64,000 bases of DNA from JAWLDA01 sp041686855 (GTDB taxonomy: Bacteria > Bacillota > Limnochordia > DTU080 > RSA5): the NCBI GenBank assembly GCA_041686855.1, contig JAWLDA010000007.1:1-64000 (forward strand). Direction: 5' to 3'. Positions within the stretch are counted from its first letter, which is position 1. The number at the start of each line of letters is the position of its first letter. The notes below the pieces were generated by a model. It was given only the letters and a program-made list of their open reading frames with translations, searched no databases and was not told the origin of the DNA. This document shows, one piece after another, positions 36,087-45,429 of this stretch. The position numbers and the translations under genes were made by a program.

Positions 36087-36217
36087 TGTTGCACCGTGCT
36101 GCTAATAATGCGCTGTCGTTCTACCTTACTGCTTATGTCGCTCTACTTGGGTTCACTGCCGGATGAGACCCCCTTTAGAAACTATTGCGAGACACTTTAT
36201 AACCGCTTTCGAGACAA

Positions 36218-37513
36218 CTACTGAACGTGCCCGAACACCTCACGGAACGTAATCGCCACTTGACGCTGCGTCTCATCAATCACGTACTGCGGCGTCACCT
36301 CATTGTTGAACATCTGCACCTGCAGGCTTTCAAAGACCGGGCGAATGGCGTAGACCAACGGCGCCGGAGTCCTTGAGGTCGGCAGCGCTTCCACCATCGT
36401 CATCTCCCGGGGATCGGTGATGTAGTTGCCGAGTTGGCGCACCACGCCGAGCCGGATGGGCAGCGAGCGCACTCGTTCATACCACATGAGCTGTGTCTCT
36501 TCGCTCACCATCCACAGGGCGAACTTGGCAGCCTCGACGGCGTTATCGGATCCGTTGGGAACCCCTAAAGCCATCGCACTCGACAAGTTGGTCTGGACGC
36601 CATCCTTTGGCGCCGGCAGTTTACCGACCGAGAAGTGCATGTCGAGATCCTGGTCGAGCATGATACCCAACCTCGTCGTACTGTCGATCCGCATCGCCTG
36701 TCTAAGGCCGTCGGTGAACCAGCTGGTCGCCGGCCGCACCGGTCCATACAGGTCGGAGTAGGACTTCAGCCATTCGACCGCCTCGTAGTTCTCCGGAAAC
36801 CGGTTGAGAGCCGGCGCGAGCCCCTCCCAGTCGAAGTAATCGCCGCCAAAGAGCCACAGGTAAAGCAACCCGCTGTGGTCGTTGTTACGCCACGGGACAA
36901 ACCCGAGCTGAGTGATCTCGCCTGAGCTATCTCGCTTGGTCAACCGCTGCGCATAGGCGTCGAGTTCGTCGGTATCCTCGGGGCCCTTCGTCGAATCGAG
37001 CCCCACATCGTCAAACATGTCTTGGTTGAAAAAGAGGCCTCGGGCATCGGTACGGAACGGCAGTCCCCACCACTTGCCCCGGGTCGTCAGCACTTGTTTC
37101 GGTCCCGGTAGGAAATCGATTGCGTCTAGGTTCTCACGGGTCAGACTCTCGATGGGAAGGAATGCGCCACTCGCCAGGCCACGCTCGACGAAAATCTCTC
37201 CGTCACCGTAGACGAGATCCGGCGCCAGGCCGGCGGCCACCGCAGTCGTAAACTTCTCCCAAAAGTCATTCTTGGAACTAAACCCTGTAACGAGCTCGAC
37301 GCTGATCTCGTTCTGCTCTTGGTTGAACTGGTCAACGATGTCCTGCATCGCCTCTTGATAGGTAGTCGACGTCTCGGAGAACCAGTACTCGATCCGCACC
37401 GGCTGGGCGAGGGCGCCCACGCTCCCCGCCAACAGGACCAGGAGAACTGAGAGAACCGACGCCGTCACGAGAATTGAGGCACCTTTGGCGATTCGCAAAC
37501 CTTGGTAAGCCAC
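36218..37513 (-). CDS. ABC sugar-type solute-binding protein, family 1 (SBP7)
   Basis: A family-1 binding protein of about 431 aa. The open frame extends to 37672, but the upstream part has no signal-peptide character. The GTG at 37513 (or 37519) behind GGAGA places the signal peptide (ASVLSVLLVLLAGSVGALAQ) near the N-terminus. There is no lipobox Cys. Typical segments are VDQFNQEQNEISVELVTG, VAAGLAPDLVYGDGE, RGKWWGLPFRTDARGLFFNQ and AAKFALWMVSEETQLMWY. It is convergent with SBP6 and has no gene partner on its strand. The long repeat array begins about 240 nt upstream of its start. Confidence 0.92.
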   Translation of the reverse strand: MAYQGLRIAKGASILVTASVLSVLLVLLAGSVGALAQPVRIEYWFSETSTTYQEAMQDIVDQFNQEQNEISVELVTGFSSKNDFWEKFTTAVAAGLAPDLVYGDGEIFVERGLASGAFLPIESLTRENLDAIDFLPGPKQVLTTRGKWWGLPFRTDARGLFFNQDMFDDVGLDSTKGPEDTDELDAYAQRLTKRDSSGEITQLGFVPWRNNDHSGLLYLWLFGGDYFDWEGLAPALNRFPENYEAVEWLKSYSDLYGPVRPATSWFTDGLRQAMRIDSTTRLGIMLDQDLDMHFSVGKLPAPKDGVQTNLSSAMALGVPNGSDNAVEAAKFALWMVSEETQLMWYERVRSLPIRLGVVRQLGNYITDPREMTMVEALPTSRTPAPLVYAIRPVFESLQVQMFNNEVTPQYVIDETQRQVAITFREVFGHVQ

Positions 37514-37754
37514 ATCCACTTCTCCGTCTAGCTTTAGATTGGTGGATCTCTGAAGCCCGGCATGATATTTGAATATTGTGGGGATATATTCCTGTTTTGA
37601 GGAACGCAGCTCTTTGGACGCTCCGCGTTGTTGCGAGCGCATTGCCGTCCCGGCCATATGTTTGCCATTCACAGGTTGCTCATCGTTGCTTCAGATTGCT
37701 CATCGTTGCTTATGGTTACACATGGTTGCTCGTGGTGACACATGGTTGCTCAGA

Positions 37755-39160
37755 AATCGGCACTATTGGTACGACCCACTCAAGATTTGCGAGTCCCAAA
37801 AATGCCAAACTTGAGGCAATCGACCAGGATTTCCGGCCAGGAACCCGCGAACCTCACCGTTTGACGGGTCTAATCGCTCCATTCGTGCCACCTTTGGTAT
37901 TTTTGGAACCATCCCGGGGGATGCCCAGTCTCATTCCTGCCAAACTGAACACGAAAAAGGGAGCGCCAGAGCCAGTTGGCTGAGACGCCCCAATAGATCG
38001 CTCGGAGGTTGCACGTGTAATCCGTGGCTGAATCGCACCTCACGCCAGCGCCCTTTCCCAGGCCAATTAATTACTAACGCCAGCTTCCTTGGCGTTTTGT
38101 CGTAACACATGCGGCGTAGTCGCTCACGTTCTCAATATGGCAATTTGGGTACTCCACTCTCACGGTTGTCGTTTCCCACAAATGCCAAACCGGAGGCTTT
38201 CCACCGGGATTTCCGGCCAGGAACCCGAGAACCCCGGCGTTTGCCGGGTCTCATTGCCCCCTTCGGGCCACCTTTGGCATTTTTGAAACCAACCCGGCAG
38301 CGATGCTCGGTCCCATTCCTGCCAAACTGAACACGAAAAAGGGAGCGCCAGAGCCAGTTGGCTCAGACGCCCCAATAGATCGCTCGGAGGTTGCACGTGT
38401 AATCCGTGGCTGAATCACACCTCGCGTGAGCGCCCCTTCCCAGGCGATTAATCACTAACTCCGGCTGCCTTTGCGTTTTGTCGTAACACATGCGGCGTAG
38501 GCGCTCACGTTCTCAATATGGCAATTTGGGTACTCCACTCTCACGGTTGTCGTTTCCCACAAATGCCAAACCGGAGGCTTTCCACTCAATTTAGCTGACA
38601 GGAACCCGAGAACCCCACCGTTTGACGGGGCTCACTGCTCCCTTCGAGCCACCTTTGGCATTTTTGAAACCAGCCCGGCTGTGATGCCTCGTCTCATTCT
38701 TGCCAAACCGAACCGAAAAAGGAGCGCCAGAGCCAGTTGGCTCAGACGCCCCAATAGATCGCTCGGAGGTTGCACGTGTAATCCGTGGCTGAATCGCACC
38801 TCACGCCAGCGCCCTTTCCCAGGCCAATTAATCACTGACGACCTACTGCCTAGGCGTTTCCGTGAAAACTCATGTGGCGTAGGCGCTCACGTTTTCAATT
38901 TGGCAATTTGGGTACTCCACTATCACAGTTGTAGTGTCCCACAACTGCCAAGCCGGAGGCATTCCACTCAAATTTCTTAAGTTTAGCTGCCAGGAACCCG
39001 CAAACCCGACCGATTGACGGGGCAAATGGCGCCCTTCGAGCCACGCTTGGCACTTTTGAAACCAGCGGGGTAACGATTCCCTGTCTCATTCCTGCCAAAC
39101 CGAACGCGAAAAAGGGGCGCCTGAGACAGTTGCCTCAAACGCCCCAATCTACGCTCGGGG
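37755..39160. repeat. Tandem array of about 381-bp repeats, roughly 3.5 copies
   Basis: Equivalent points recur at steady spacing: a CCTTTGGCATTTTTGAAACC-like box begins at 37891, 38271, 38652 and 39044. Each unit carries TGCCAAAC-GAGGC near its start, the box above, a TCTCATTC-TGCCAAAC segment, and then a GC-rich hairpin (37959-37991, 38341-38373, 38721-38752, 39114-39145). Units end with GATCGCTCGGAGGTTGCACG and a CGTAACACATGCGGCGTAG segment. The last copy is the most diverged. No protein-coding frame is conserved across copies. Diverged relatives lie at 45430-46430. Confidence 0.9.
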
Positions 39161-39280
39161 AATGAATTGCTCGAACACGATGGTGCAGCCGGCCGAATAT
39201 GGCTCTCAGGCTCTACCTAGCCACTACTTGGGTTTTACTCGAACTCTATCCGGGCTCTTGTCAAGCTCTTCGCGTCCTCG

Positions 39281-41617
39281 TCACCGCATGCCCTCAAAGT
39301 AGACCCGCCCGATCTGTAGCGCATCTTCAGGGATCGCTTCCGTCAGGGTCAATCGGAACCAATTCCACTTGACGTCTTCACTGAAGCCGCCCGTGATCAC
39401 GAGTCGGCGCCACTCGCTCGGCCCCTCCTCGCCCTCGCCTTCATAGGCCACCACGTGCCAGTCGTCGCCGTTGGTTGACACGGCAAGCTCGAGGCCCTGC
39501 TCCACGACAATGTCGGGAAGCGTAAACACCGTAACCTCAACCCGTCGCAACGTGGGCGTCTCCCACACGAGGTACTCCGTCGCATCCGTCTTACGCACGA
39601 GACGCTGAGAATCGCCAAAGAAGCGTGCGTTCTCACCGGTCGCATACCCCCAACCTTCCGACCGACGCTCCGTGCGCAGATAGTCGACGCGACCAAACCA
39701 TCCTTGGGTGACCGGTGGAGTCATGTTCTGCGTGAGGCGCCAGGTGTTCGAGACGTTGAACAAGACGGAGTGGTGAAACGTCCCGTATTCCCTGTGCACC
39801 GTCGTCACCGTGATGGTGCGGCGTCCGTCATCCAGTTGGGTGGTGTCGATCTGCACCTCACCCGGTTCGGGTACGGACGTGCCGTTGTACACAATCTCAC
39901 CGTCCACATCGATCCTGACGCTCGTAAGCTCTGCCGCTTTGTGGGGGTGCAACAGTACGACATCCACCGGTACGACCCCGTTCAATCGTCCACTGGGTGA
40001 GAGGATCTTCACACGCACTGACGGATGATCCGGAAGGCTCTCGTATAGGTCGTCCATGGTTCCGCTCACCTTGGCTTGAGACAGCACACTCTCGGGCCAC
40101 GTCCCATACCAGGCGTAGTTCTTTTGCCTCTCCTCGTCAATCTCCCGGAGATCGTAGCGCACGATGCCGTCTCTCCCGACGAATATGGGGCGGTTGGTCC
40201 CGATCTCATAGAATCGAGCCCAGCGTCCATCGGAGAGTTGTGCCGTCTCAAACCACTCGAGGGCGCTGAGAATGGCCCGTCGTACCTCCCTCGAGGGCTC
40301 CGGAATCGTCTGCAGCAACTGAACCACGCCCACGGACTCATTCCCCGTGATCGCGATCGGCTCAAAGACACGAGCCGTGCGCGGCTCGTGCGTGACGGGG
40401 TCGTGCTGTTGGGCCCACGCCGTCAGGCGGCCGTCTACCTCAATTTGGGCGTTGAGGATGTACTCGATGCCCTGTTCAAAGGCGTCCTTTAGGCGAGCGA
40501 CGTACTCGTCGTCGACAAACTGGAACGGGAATCGCTCAAGGTAGATCTCTTGCAGGAGCGAGAGCACATTCCCCATCGCATTGTCGTTAAACGTGACGTG
40601 ACCACCGTACCCACTGGCGTTGGGGTAACTCTGCGGCCAACCGCCCGTTGGGTACTGCGCGGTGAGAAGGAACTCCAAGCCCCGGTAGAACGACTCCTTA
40701 AAACGTTCCAACTCGGTAGCCTCGTAGAGCATGGCCATGAATCGTATCTGATCCGTCGTCGCATGGTCGTCGAGGGAGCCCCGCTCGACACCCCCGGTCG
40801 ACGGACCACGCCGCATGCGCTCGGGCGAGTACGGCAGGACGTGCATCGCCGTATCCACCCACCAACCGCCGTGGGGCGTCTGCCACGAGATGAGGTTGTC
40901 ACCGATGCGAATGGCCTCCTCCGAACGCCACCACGCTGGACTCTTCCCCGAGTAATCCGAGTATAGGAATCCCTTGATGCTGCCGGCGGGCGGAATGCGG
41001 CTCAACGCTTCCTTCAACGACGCAGGATCGATGCTCTCAGCGATCCCCGTGTCAAAAGGAAAGCGCCCTTGCAGAATCTCCTCCATCAACTCCGGAATCG
41101 ACGACCACGTCGCCGTTTTGGCGTAGACATCCGGATACAGGTCCTGATCCTTGTATCGGGGATAGATCGTGGGCCAGCCGCCGCTCGGAAACTGGGCGTC
41201 GAGGAGTGTCTGCAGGCCCTGCACAAACGCCTCCTTGAAACGGGGATCATCGACTTGGGCGTAGACGAAAGCTAAGAGGCGCAGTTGCGTCGGAAGCGTC
41301 CCGTCGGGCACACTCGACTGGCCGAGCGGAAGATCGATGATGAACTCCCCGGCGGCAAAGAGGTTACTCATCCGCTCCGCCAAGCGAACCGCTTCCCTGG
41401 AACCCCATCGCTCCGGCGGATAGGCGTCGAGATCATTCGTCTCCAGGGCCTTTGCAAGTTCGGCCAACGCGGCCTCTTGCATCGGCGACGTTGACCATAC
41501 CTTGACATCGCCGTAGAGGGCTTCGCTGGACTCCACAACAGAATGAGTCCTTCCCGTACCGACGACCACCAGTGCGCTCAGCACCAACGCAATGAGTATG
41601 AATCGAGACGCGTTCAT
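39281..41617 (-). CDS. Pectate lyase, PL10-type, secreted
   Basis: The ATG at 41617 gives 778 aa with a signal peptide (FILIALVLSALVVVGTG). The central alpha/alpha-toroid (about residues 240-530) carries PL10 signatures: TAQYPTGGWPQSYPNASGYG, TFNDNAMGNVLSLL, TAWAQQHDPVTHEPRTAR, EPIAITGNESVGVV and NYAWYGTWPESVL. An extra N-terminal toroid half (about residues 45-235) repeats the pattern in weaker form (LLDAQFPSGGWPTIYPRY). The C-terminal 230 residues are beta-rich and may bind carbohydrate or cell wall. It would cleave polygalacturonate by beta-elimination outside the cytoplasm. It lies 128 nt downstream of SBP8 on the same strand, so SBP8 may capture its oligogalacturonide products. Confidence 0.9.
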   Translation of the reverse strand: MNASRFILIALVLSALVVVGTGRTHSVVESSEALYGDVKVWSTSPMQEAALAELAKALETNDLDAYPPERWGSREAVRLAERMSNLFAAGEFIIDLPLGQSSVPDGTLPTQLRLLAFVYAQVDDPRFKEAFVQGLQTLLDAQFPSGGWPTIYPRYKDQDLYPDVYAKTATWSSIPELMEEILQGRFPFDTGIAESIDPASLKEALSRIPPAGSIKGFLYSDYSGKSPAWWRSEEAIRIGDNLISWQTPHGGWWVDTAMHVLPYSPERMRRGPSTGGVERGSLDDHATTDQIRFMAMLYEATELERFKESFYRGLEFLLTAQYPTGGWPQSYPNASGYGGHVTFNDNAMGNVLSLLQEIYLERFPFQFVDDEYVARLKDAFEQGIEYILNAQIEVDGRLTAWAQQHDPVTHEPRTARVFEPIAITGNESVGVVQLLQTIPEPSREVRRAILSALEWFETAQLSDGRWARFYEIGTNRPIFVGRDGIVRYDLREIDEERQKNYAWYGTWPESVLSQAKVSGTMDDLYESLPDHPSVRVKILSPSGRLNGVVPVDVVLLHPHKAAELTSVRIDVDGEIVYNGTSVPEPGEVQIDTTQLDDGRRTITVTTVHREYGTFHHSVLFNVSNTWRLTQNMTPPVTQGWFGRVDYLRTERRSEGWGYATGENARFFGDSQRLVRKTDATEYLVWETPTLRRVEVTVFTLPDIVVEQGLELAVSTNGDDWHVVAYEGEGEEGPSEWRRLVITGGFSEDVKWNWFRLTLTEAIPEDALQIGRVYFEGMR

Positions 41618-41745
41618 TTTCCGACACCCACCTATTCGAATCAAAGACGCGGAGTAACTCTCACGCTTCCATTCCCACCAGCTCCCCCGAACATGGCCAT
41701 CACTCTGGCTCTACAGGTGGAGGATGCCTCCCCGGGGCGAGTGAC

Positions 41746-42978
41746 CTATCGACTCACGTTGTCGAGATACCCTTCCAGCTCCGCCTGCAGTCGGTCGAGG
41801 GCGGCAGGTACGGCCTGTTCGTTGCGGAGGATCTGGTTGACGTGTGTGTTGATGATACCGACGAGCTGAGCGTAGTAACGCGTCGTGAAGGCCCTTGCCG
41901 ACGCGATTCCTTCAGCAAACCGACGCAAGGACGGGTCCTCTATGCTTTGCACGACCGACAAGCGCACGGGCAACTGACCGTTGGCGGCACGGAACTGCAG
42001 AGCCTCTTCGCTTAGCAGATACTTCATAAAGGTCCACACCGCCTCAGGGTGCTCTGTCTTTTTGTTCCCCGCCACCACCAGGATACCGCCACTGTTCACG
42101 GGACCATTCGGACCGGCCGGGAAATCTGCAACCCCATACGCAAGGCCCGCTTCCGACGAGATCCGATTCACCGAAGAGCCACCGACCCGAAACGTCTGGC
42201 GACCACTCGACCAAAGCTCGCCCAGTTCATGTCCAGGAGCCGGTGCTACCCCATGGCTGTGAATGAGATCCTGCAGGTATTGAAAGGTCTCGCGTCCCTC
42301 CGGTGAGTCGACGGCGAAGCCGTCACCCGCTTCATTCCAAAAGCTTCCTCCATGACTAAACAGATGGGAGCTCCAAAAGCCCCAGTAGCTGATTCCGTCA
42401 ATCCCGTACCGGTCGTTGGGGCCGCCCTCTGCCGAACGGCTCGTGGTCCGCACGGCGGACTGGGTGAAGTCCCCCCACGTCCAACCGTCTTGCGGTGAAG
42501 CGAGTCCCGTCGATTGGAGGATCTCCTCGTTGAAGAACATCATCGAGTGCCCGGGAAGAAACGGGATAGCCAACTGACGCCCCTGATACGATCCGGCGTC
42601 CCAAGCCGCCTGAAAGACGTCGGAGGCGTCCATGCTGTCGTGATCCCGAGTCAGCATGGGCGAAAGGTCCAACAAGGCTCCGAGCTGGGCAAACTCCTCA
42701 AAGTAGGCCCAAGAGAGCAAGAAGGCGTCGGGCGCCTGATCCGATGCCAGCAACACCGAGAGCTTCTCCTGCCATCCGCCAAACTGCTCGGTACGGTAAT
42801 CTACCTCGATCTCGGGATGGCTCGCCTCGAAGCGGCGCACCACCTCTTGATACAGCTCGTCTTGCCCGGTCAGCACCACTTCGATCGTGACCGGGCTCCC
42901 CACGGCAACACCCGTCGTGGCAATGAGCAACAGCAGGAACAGTGTGCAGCGTACCAGCGACAATCTCACGGTCATCAT
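41746..42978 (-). CDS. ABC sugar-type solute-binding protein, family 1 (SBP8)
   Basis: The frame is open to 43533, but that extension is antisense to the phosphoesterase gene. The ATG ATG at 42975-42978 behind GAGGAG starts a proper signal peptide (VRCTLFLLLLIATTGVAVG) with no lipobox Cys, giving 410 aa. Typical segments are VRRFEASHPEIEVDYRTE, LASDQAPDAFLLSWAY, RQLAIPFLPGHSMMFFNEE and AVWTFMKYLLSEEALQFR. It precedes the PL10 pectate lyase in an apparent two-gene operon, so pectin fragments are its likely ligand. The promoter lies in the 262-nt divergent gap to the phosphoesterase. Confidence 0.92.
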   Translation of the reverse strand: MMTVRLSLVRCTLFLLLLIATTGVAVGSPVTIEVVLTGQDELYQEVVRRFEASHPEIEVDYRTEQFGGWQEKLSVLLASDQAPDAFLLSWAYFEEFAQLGALLDLSPMLTRDHDSMDASDVFQAAWDAGSYQGRQLAIPFLPGHSMMFFNEEILQSTGLASPQDGWTWGDFTQSAVRTTSRSAEGGPNDRYGIDGISYWGFWSSHLFSHGGSFWNEAGDGFAVDSPEGRETFQYLQDLIHSHGVAPAPGHELGELWSSGRQTFRVGGSSVNRISSEAGLAYGVADFPAGPNGPVNSGGILVVAGNKKTEHPEAVWTFMKYLLSEEALQFRAANGQLPVRLSVVQSIEDPSLRRFAEGIASARAFTTRYYAQLVGIINTHVNQILRNEQAVPAALDRLQAELEGYLDNVSR

Positions 42979-43240
42979 CTCCTCGTCGTGCGATCCTTGG
43001 TGAATTCTTAAGGCGTCATCATCACGTCCGCCGACGAGGGCTTGCGTTCGTCGGTGTACACACCATTCCTTTCTTTTCAACAGTAGACAAAAGCGAGTTA
43101 TATTTGTACGTGATTCGGTCGGGGTGGCGAAGCCAGAAACAGGATGCAACCAACGATTCCCGAACGTACCGAGTTGAAGTCGCAATCCACAAGAGATTGC
43201 GTTCGTCGATGTAAAGAGCGATCGCGGACGCGAAAGGTGT

Positions 43241-44134
43241 GTGCCTGGTTCAGTGACGACCGCTTCCTTGTCCATCCTCCGTTTCGCCGTACTTGGGGAC
43301 GTTGAGCCTAAGCCCGAGCCCATCTTTGACAACTTTCGCAAAGCGGTCCACGCCGTTAACCAGTTGGCGGAAGATCCCGGTATCGACGGTCGCCACGGTA
43401 TCGACGATCTCGGCGGTCTCGACGGTTTCGGCAGTATCGGCGGTATTGACTTTACCGTCTGTATCGGGGACCTTGCCCACAAGGGCAAGACGGAACAGTA
43501 CGAGATTGTCACCGACATCCTCGCCGGCCTCAAGACGCCGGTTTACGCCATCATGGGCAACGAAGAGCTATGCCAGTCCGTCGACCGATTCCTGGAGTAC
43601 GCTGCGCGTTGGAATGACGGCGTCGACGGACTTCCCGGGATCTCCTACGTCAAGGAAGGTGCCGGTTACACGTTCGTTTTCGCAACGGCCGTGAACGACG
43701 GCAGAACCTTTACGACAGAGGAGATTGCATGGATCGAGCGGCAGGTTGACCAGCGGTCTGACTCTCCGGTGATCCTCTTTACCCATGCGCCGGCTCCCGG
43801 CCTTTTTCCGGTCCCCGCTGAACGGGCCATGGCCAACGAACTCTTTGAGCGGGTGACCGCTCGCCCCAACGTCATCGCCGTATTCTCCGGACACATCCAC
43901 CTTGACCTCGACGCCGCGGCGTCCTACGCGCAGGATGCCCACGGTGTTCATCACATTCACGTGCCAGGGATCGAGAGGACGAAAGTGGGGCCGACCCACA
44001 CCCCGAGATTCCGAGTGGTTACACTCTTTGACGACGCCCGCGTGCTGGTTCAGACGTACAATGTCGCCCTGGAGCAGTTTGAAGAGCGACACCAGATTCA
44101 CTTTCGCGTGTCGGTGCCTAAAACGTCGGAGTGA
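43241..44134 (+). CDS. Calcineurin-like metallophosphoesterase
   Basis: A 297-residue metallophosphoesterase starting at GTG (ATG absent). Metal-site motifs are LGDVEP, CIGDLAHKG, MGNEEL, FTHAPAP and FSGHIHLD. The third motif is normally GN(H/D); here it is GNEE, so the His of the catalytic pair is replaced by Glu and activity may be altered. Between the first two motifs lies a Gly/Asp-rich insert (about residues 47-70) encoded by a 12-bp-type minisatellite. There is no signal peptide. It diverges from SBP8 and is convergent with the winged-helix protein gene. Confidence 0.88.
   Translation: MPGSVTTASLSILRFAVLGDVEPKPEPIFDNFRKAVHAVNQLAEDPGIDGRHGIDDLGGLDGFGSIGGIDFTVCIGDLAHKGKTEQYEIVTDILAGLKTPVYAIMGNEELCQSVDRFLEYAARWNDGVDGLPGISYVKEGAGYTFVFATAVNDGRTFTTEEIAWIERQVDQRSDSPVILFTHAPAPGLFPVPAERAMANELFERVTARPNVIAVFSGHIHLDLDAAASYAQDAHGVHHIHVPGIERTKVGPTHTPRFRVVTLFDDARVLVQTYNVALEQFEERHQIHFRVSVPKTSE
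43378..43458 (+). repeat. In-frame minisatellite within the phosphoesterase gene
   Basis: Units of 9-15 bp like GGTATCGACGGT, GGTCTCGACGGT and GGCAGTATCGGC recur about eight times. They encode alternating G-I/L-D-G residues. The plus frame is kept, and the minus strand is open too (repeated TVETAE-like residues). It lies in a surface-loop position of the fold. Confidence 0.8.
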
Positions 44135-44146
44135 CCAAATCTCAAT

Positions 44147-45268
44147 TCATTCGTCCCCGATCGGCTCCAGAGTGCCGGAGTAGCGGTGGGAGTATAGGGA
44201 CTCAATGCGAGTCTCGATGCGGCGCGCCTGCCTACGGTACGTCCGACTCAACGACTCAAGGTACTGGATCAGCGGATCCTTGTCACTCAAAGGTCTCAAA
44301 GGTAACGCCGCCCCCACCTTCTCCCTGATTCTGTCAGCCGTCAGATCCTCGGGGTGCACAATTACGAGCTTGATCTCCTTAAGGACGCAGGTGCCGATCT
44401 TCATTAAGTCCCGGGCCCGCTGCTTTTGGGCTTCTTCGGCGCTGTACTTCTCCGTCGGTCCGTAGTGCTGGGGGCCGTTAAACTCAAACGCCACCTTAGG
44501 AGGGTAGTAGCGGTCCAACTGCATGCGCTCGCCGCTGGCAGGGTTAACCAGAAATCCCGGGGATGCATCGTCTTCGAAATCCTCGGAATCGACGAGGTGC
44601 GTGAGGTACTCTCTCATCAGCGCTTCACCACGAAACGGGGCCCGTTTGATGCGCCGCTTGGCAGCGGCCACCGCAGCTCGCTGCCTGTCAAGGAACGGAT
44701 TGCACAGAGTAAAGCGAATCGGAGCCAGCTGGTTCTCCTGAGACATTTGCAGCCAGCCCGCGCCGGCCAACTCCATTAAGGCCCGCTTCACCGTTCTCAC
44801 ATGGAGGCCGGTGATCGCACGAACTCTCGCATACGTGCATCGCCCTTGTTTCTTCCCGTGGTTAAAACTCTTTTGGAGCACCCCATAGAGCACCCGGGCC
44901 TGCGGCCTAAGGGTGGCATCAGTCACCAACGCCATGGGGATTGATGTGAGCTCTCGTCCCCCATTCATAGCCAACGTCCCATCAGGGGAACACCAACCCC
45001 CATCGGCAAGGCCAGCTATGGCTCGGTACACCGTCGACTTTGCCACCCCGATGAGCGCCGCTATGTTGCTCGGAGACCTTCTTTGGATATCTCGGGTATC
45101 ACGGTCACGGTTGCCTTGATCTGACCTGCTATGGTCGGTGATGCCCAGCTCGGTTCTGCCTCGGTCGGTTTTTCCTTGATCCGCCCGAAGGAAGACCCAC
45201 AGTAGTTTGGCTGACGCGGTCAGTTGACGAGAACACAGCATTTCGTGCGGGACCATGACGCGCCTCAT
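44147..45268 (-). CDS. Replication-initiator-like winged-helix protein with C-terminal nuclease-like domain
   Basis: A 373-residue protein. An N-terminal segment (residues 1-35, VPHEMLCSRQLTASAKLLWV) and SPSNIAALIGVAKSTVYRAI form a first wHTH. A second wHTH (about residues 113-185) has TYARVRAITGLHVRTVKRAL and GWLQMS. Between the parts of the first wHTH lies a low-complexity insert (about residues 35-65, rich in T-D-R-G-R-S). The C-terminal domain (about residues 225-320) reads LVNPASGERMQLDRYYPP and KVAFEFNGPQHYGPTE, resembling a restriction-endonuclease-like core with D, E and a following K. The combination resembles HTH_36/RepA-type DNA-binding proteins fused to a nuclease. The function is unknown. 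It lies alone, flanked by the diverged long repeats. GGGAGG precedes the ATG. Confidence 0.65.
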   Translation of the reverse strand: MRRVMVPHEMLCSRQLTASAKLLWVFLRADQGKTDRGRTELGITDHSRSDQGNRDRDTRDIQRRSPSNIAALIGVAKSTVYRAIAGLADGGWCSPDGTLAMNGGRELTSIPMALVTDATLRPQARVLYGVLQKSFNHGKKQGRCTYARVRAITGLHVRTVKRALMELAGAGWLQMSQENQLAPIRFTLCNPFLDRQRAAVAAAKRRIKRAPFRGEALMREYLTHLVDSEDFEDDASPGFLVNPASGERMQLDRYYPPKVAFEFNGPQHYGPTEKYSAEEAQKQRARDLMKIGTCVLKEIKLVIVHPEDLTADRIREKVGAALPLRPLSDKDPLIQYLESLSRTYRRQARRIETRIESLYSHRYSGTLEPIGDE

Positions 45269-45429
45269 GTGAGCGAGCCTCCCTAAACATCCACCCAGCC
45301 GCCGCTTTGCCCTGGCGACAAACTCCGACGTACTGCATCGGCCGGACTGCCGTGCTGGGCTGCCCCGGTATCCTACCCTGGCGCTCTGCGACGTTTTGGA
45401 TCGAAGTTCACCCAGATGGTCGGCCCCCC

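Noticed and set aside
37755..39160. CRISPR array
   Set aside because: Units are about 381 bp, far longer than CRISPR repeats and spacers, with no unique spacers and no cas genes.
42979..43533. N-terminal extension of the SBP8 frame (185 codons)
   Set aside because: It is antisense to the phosphoesterase and lies upstream of a complete signal peptide with its own start.
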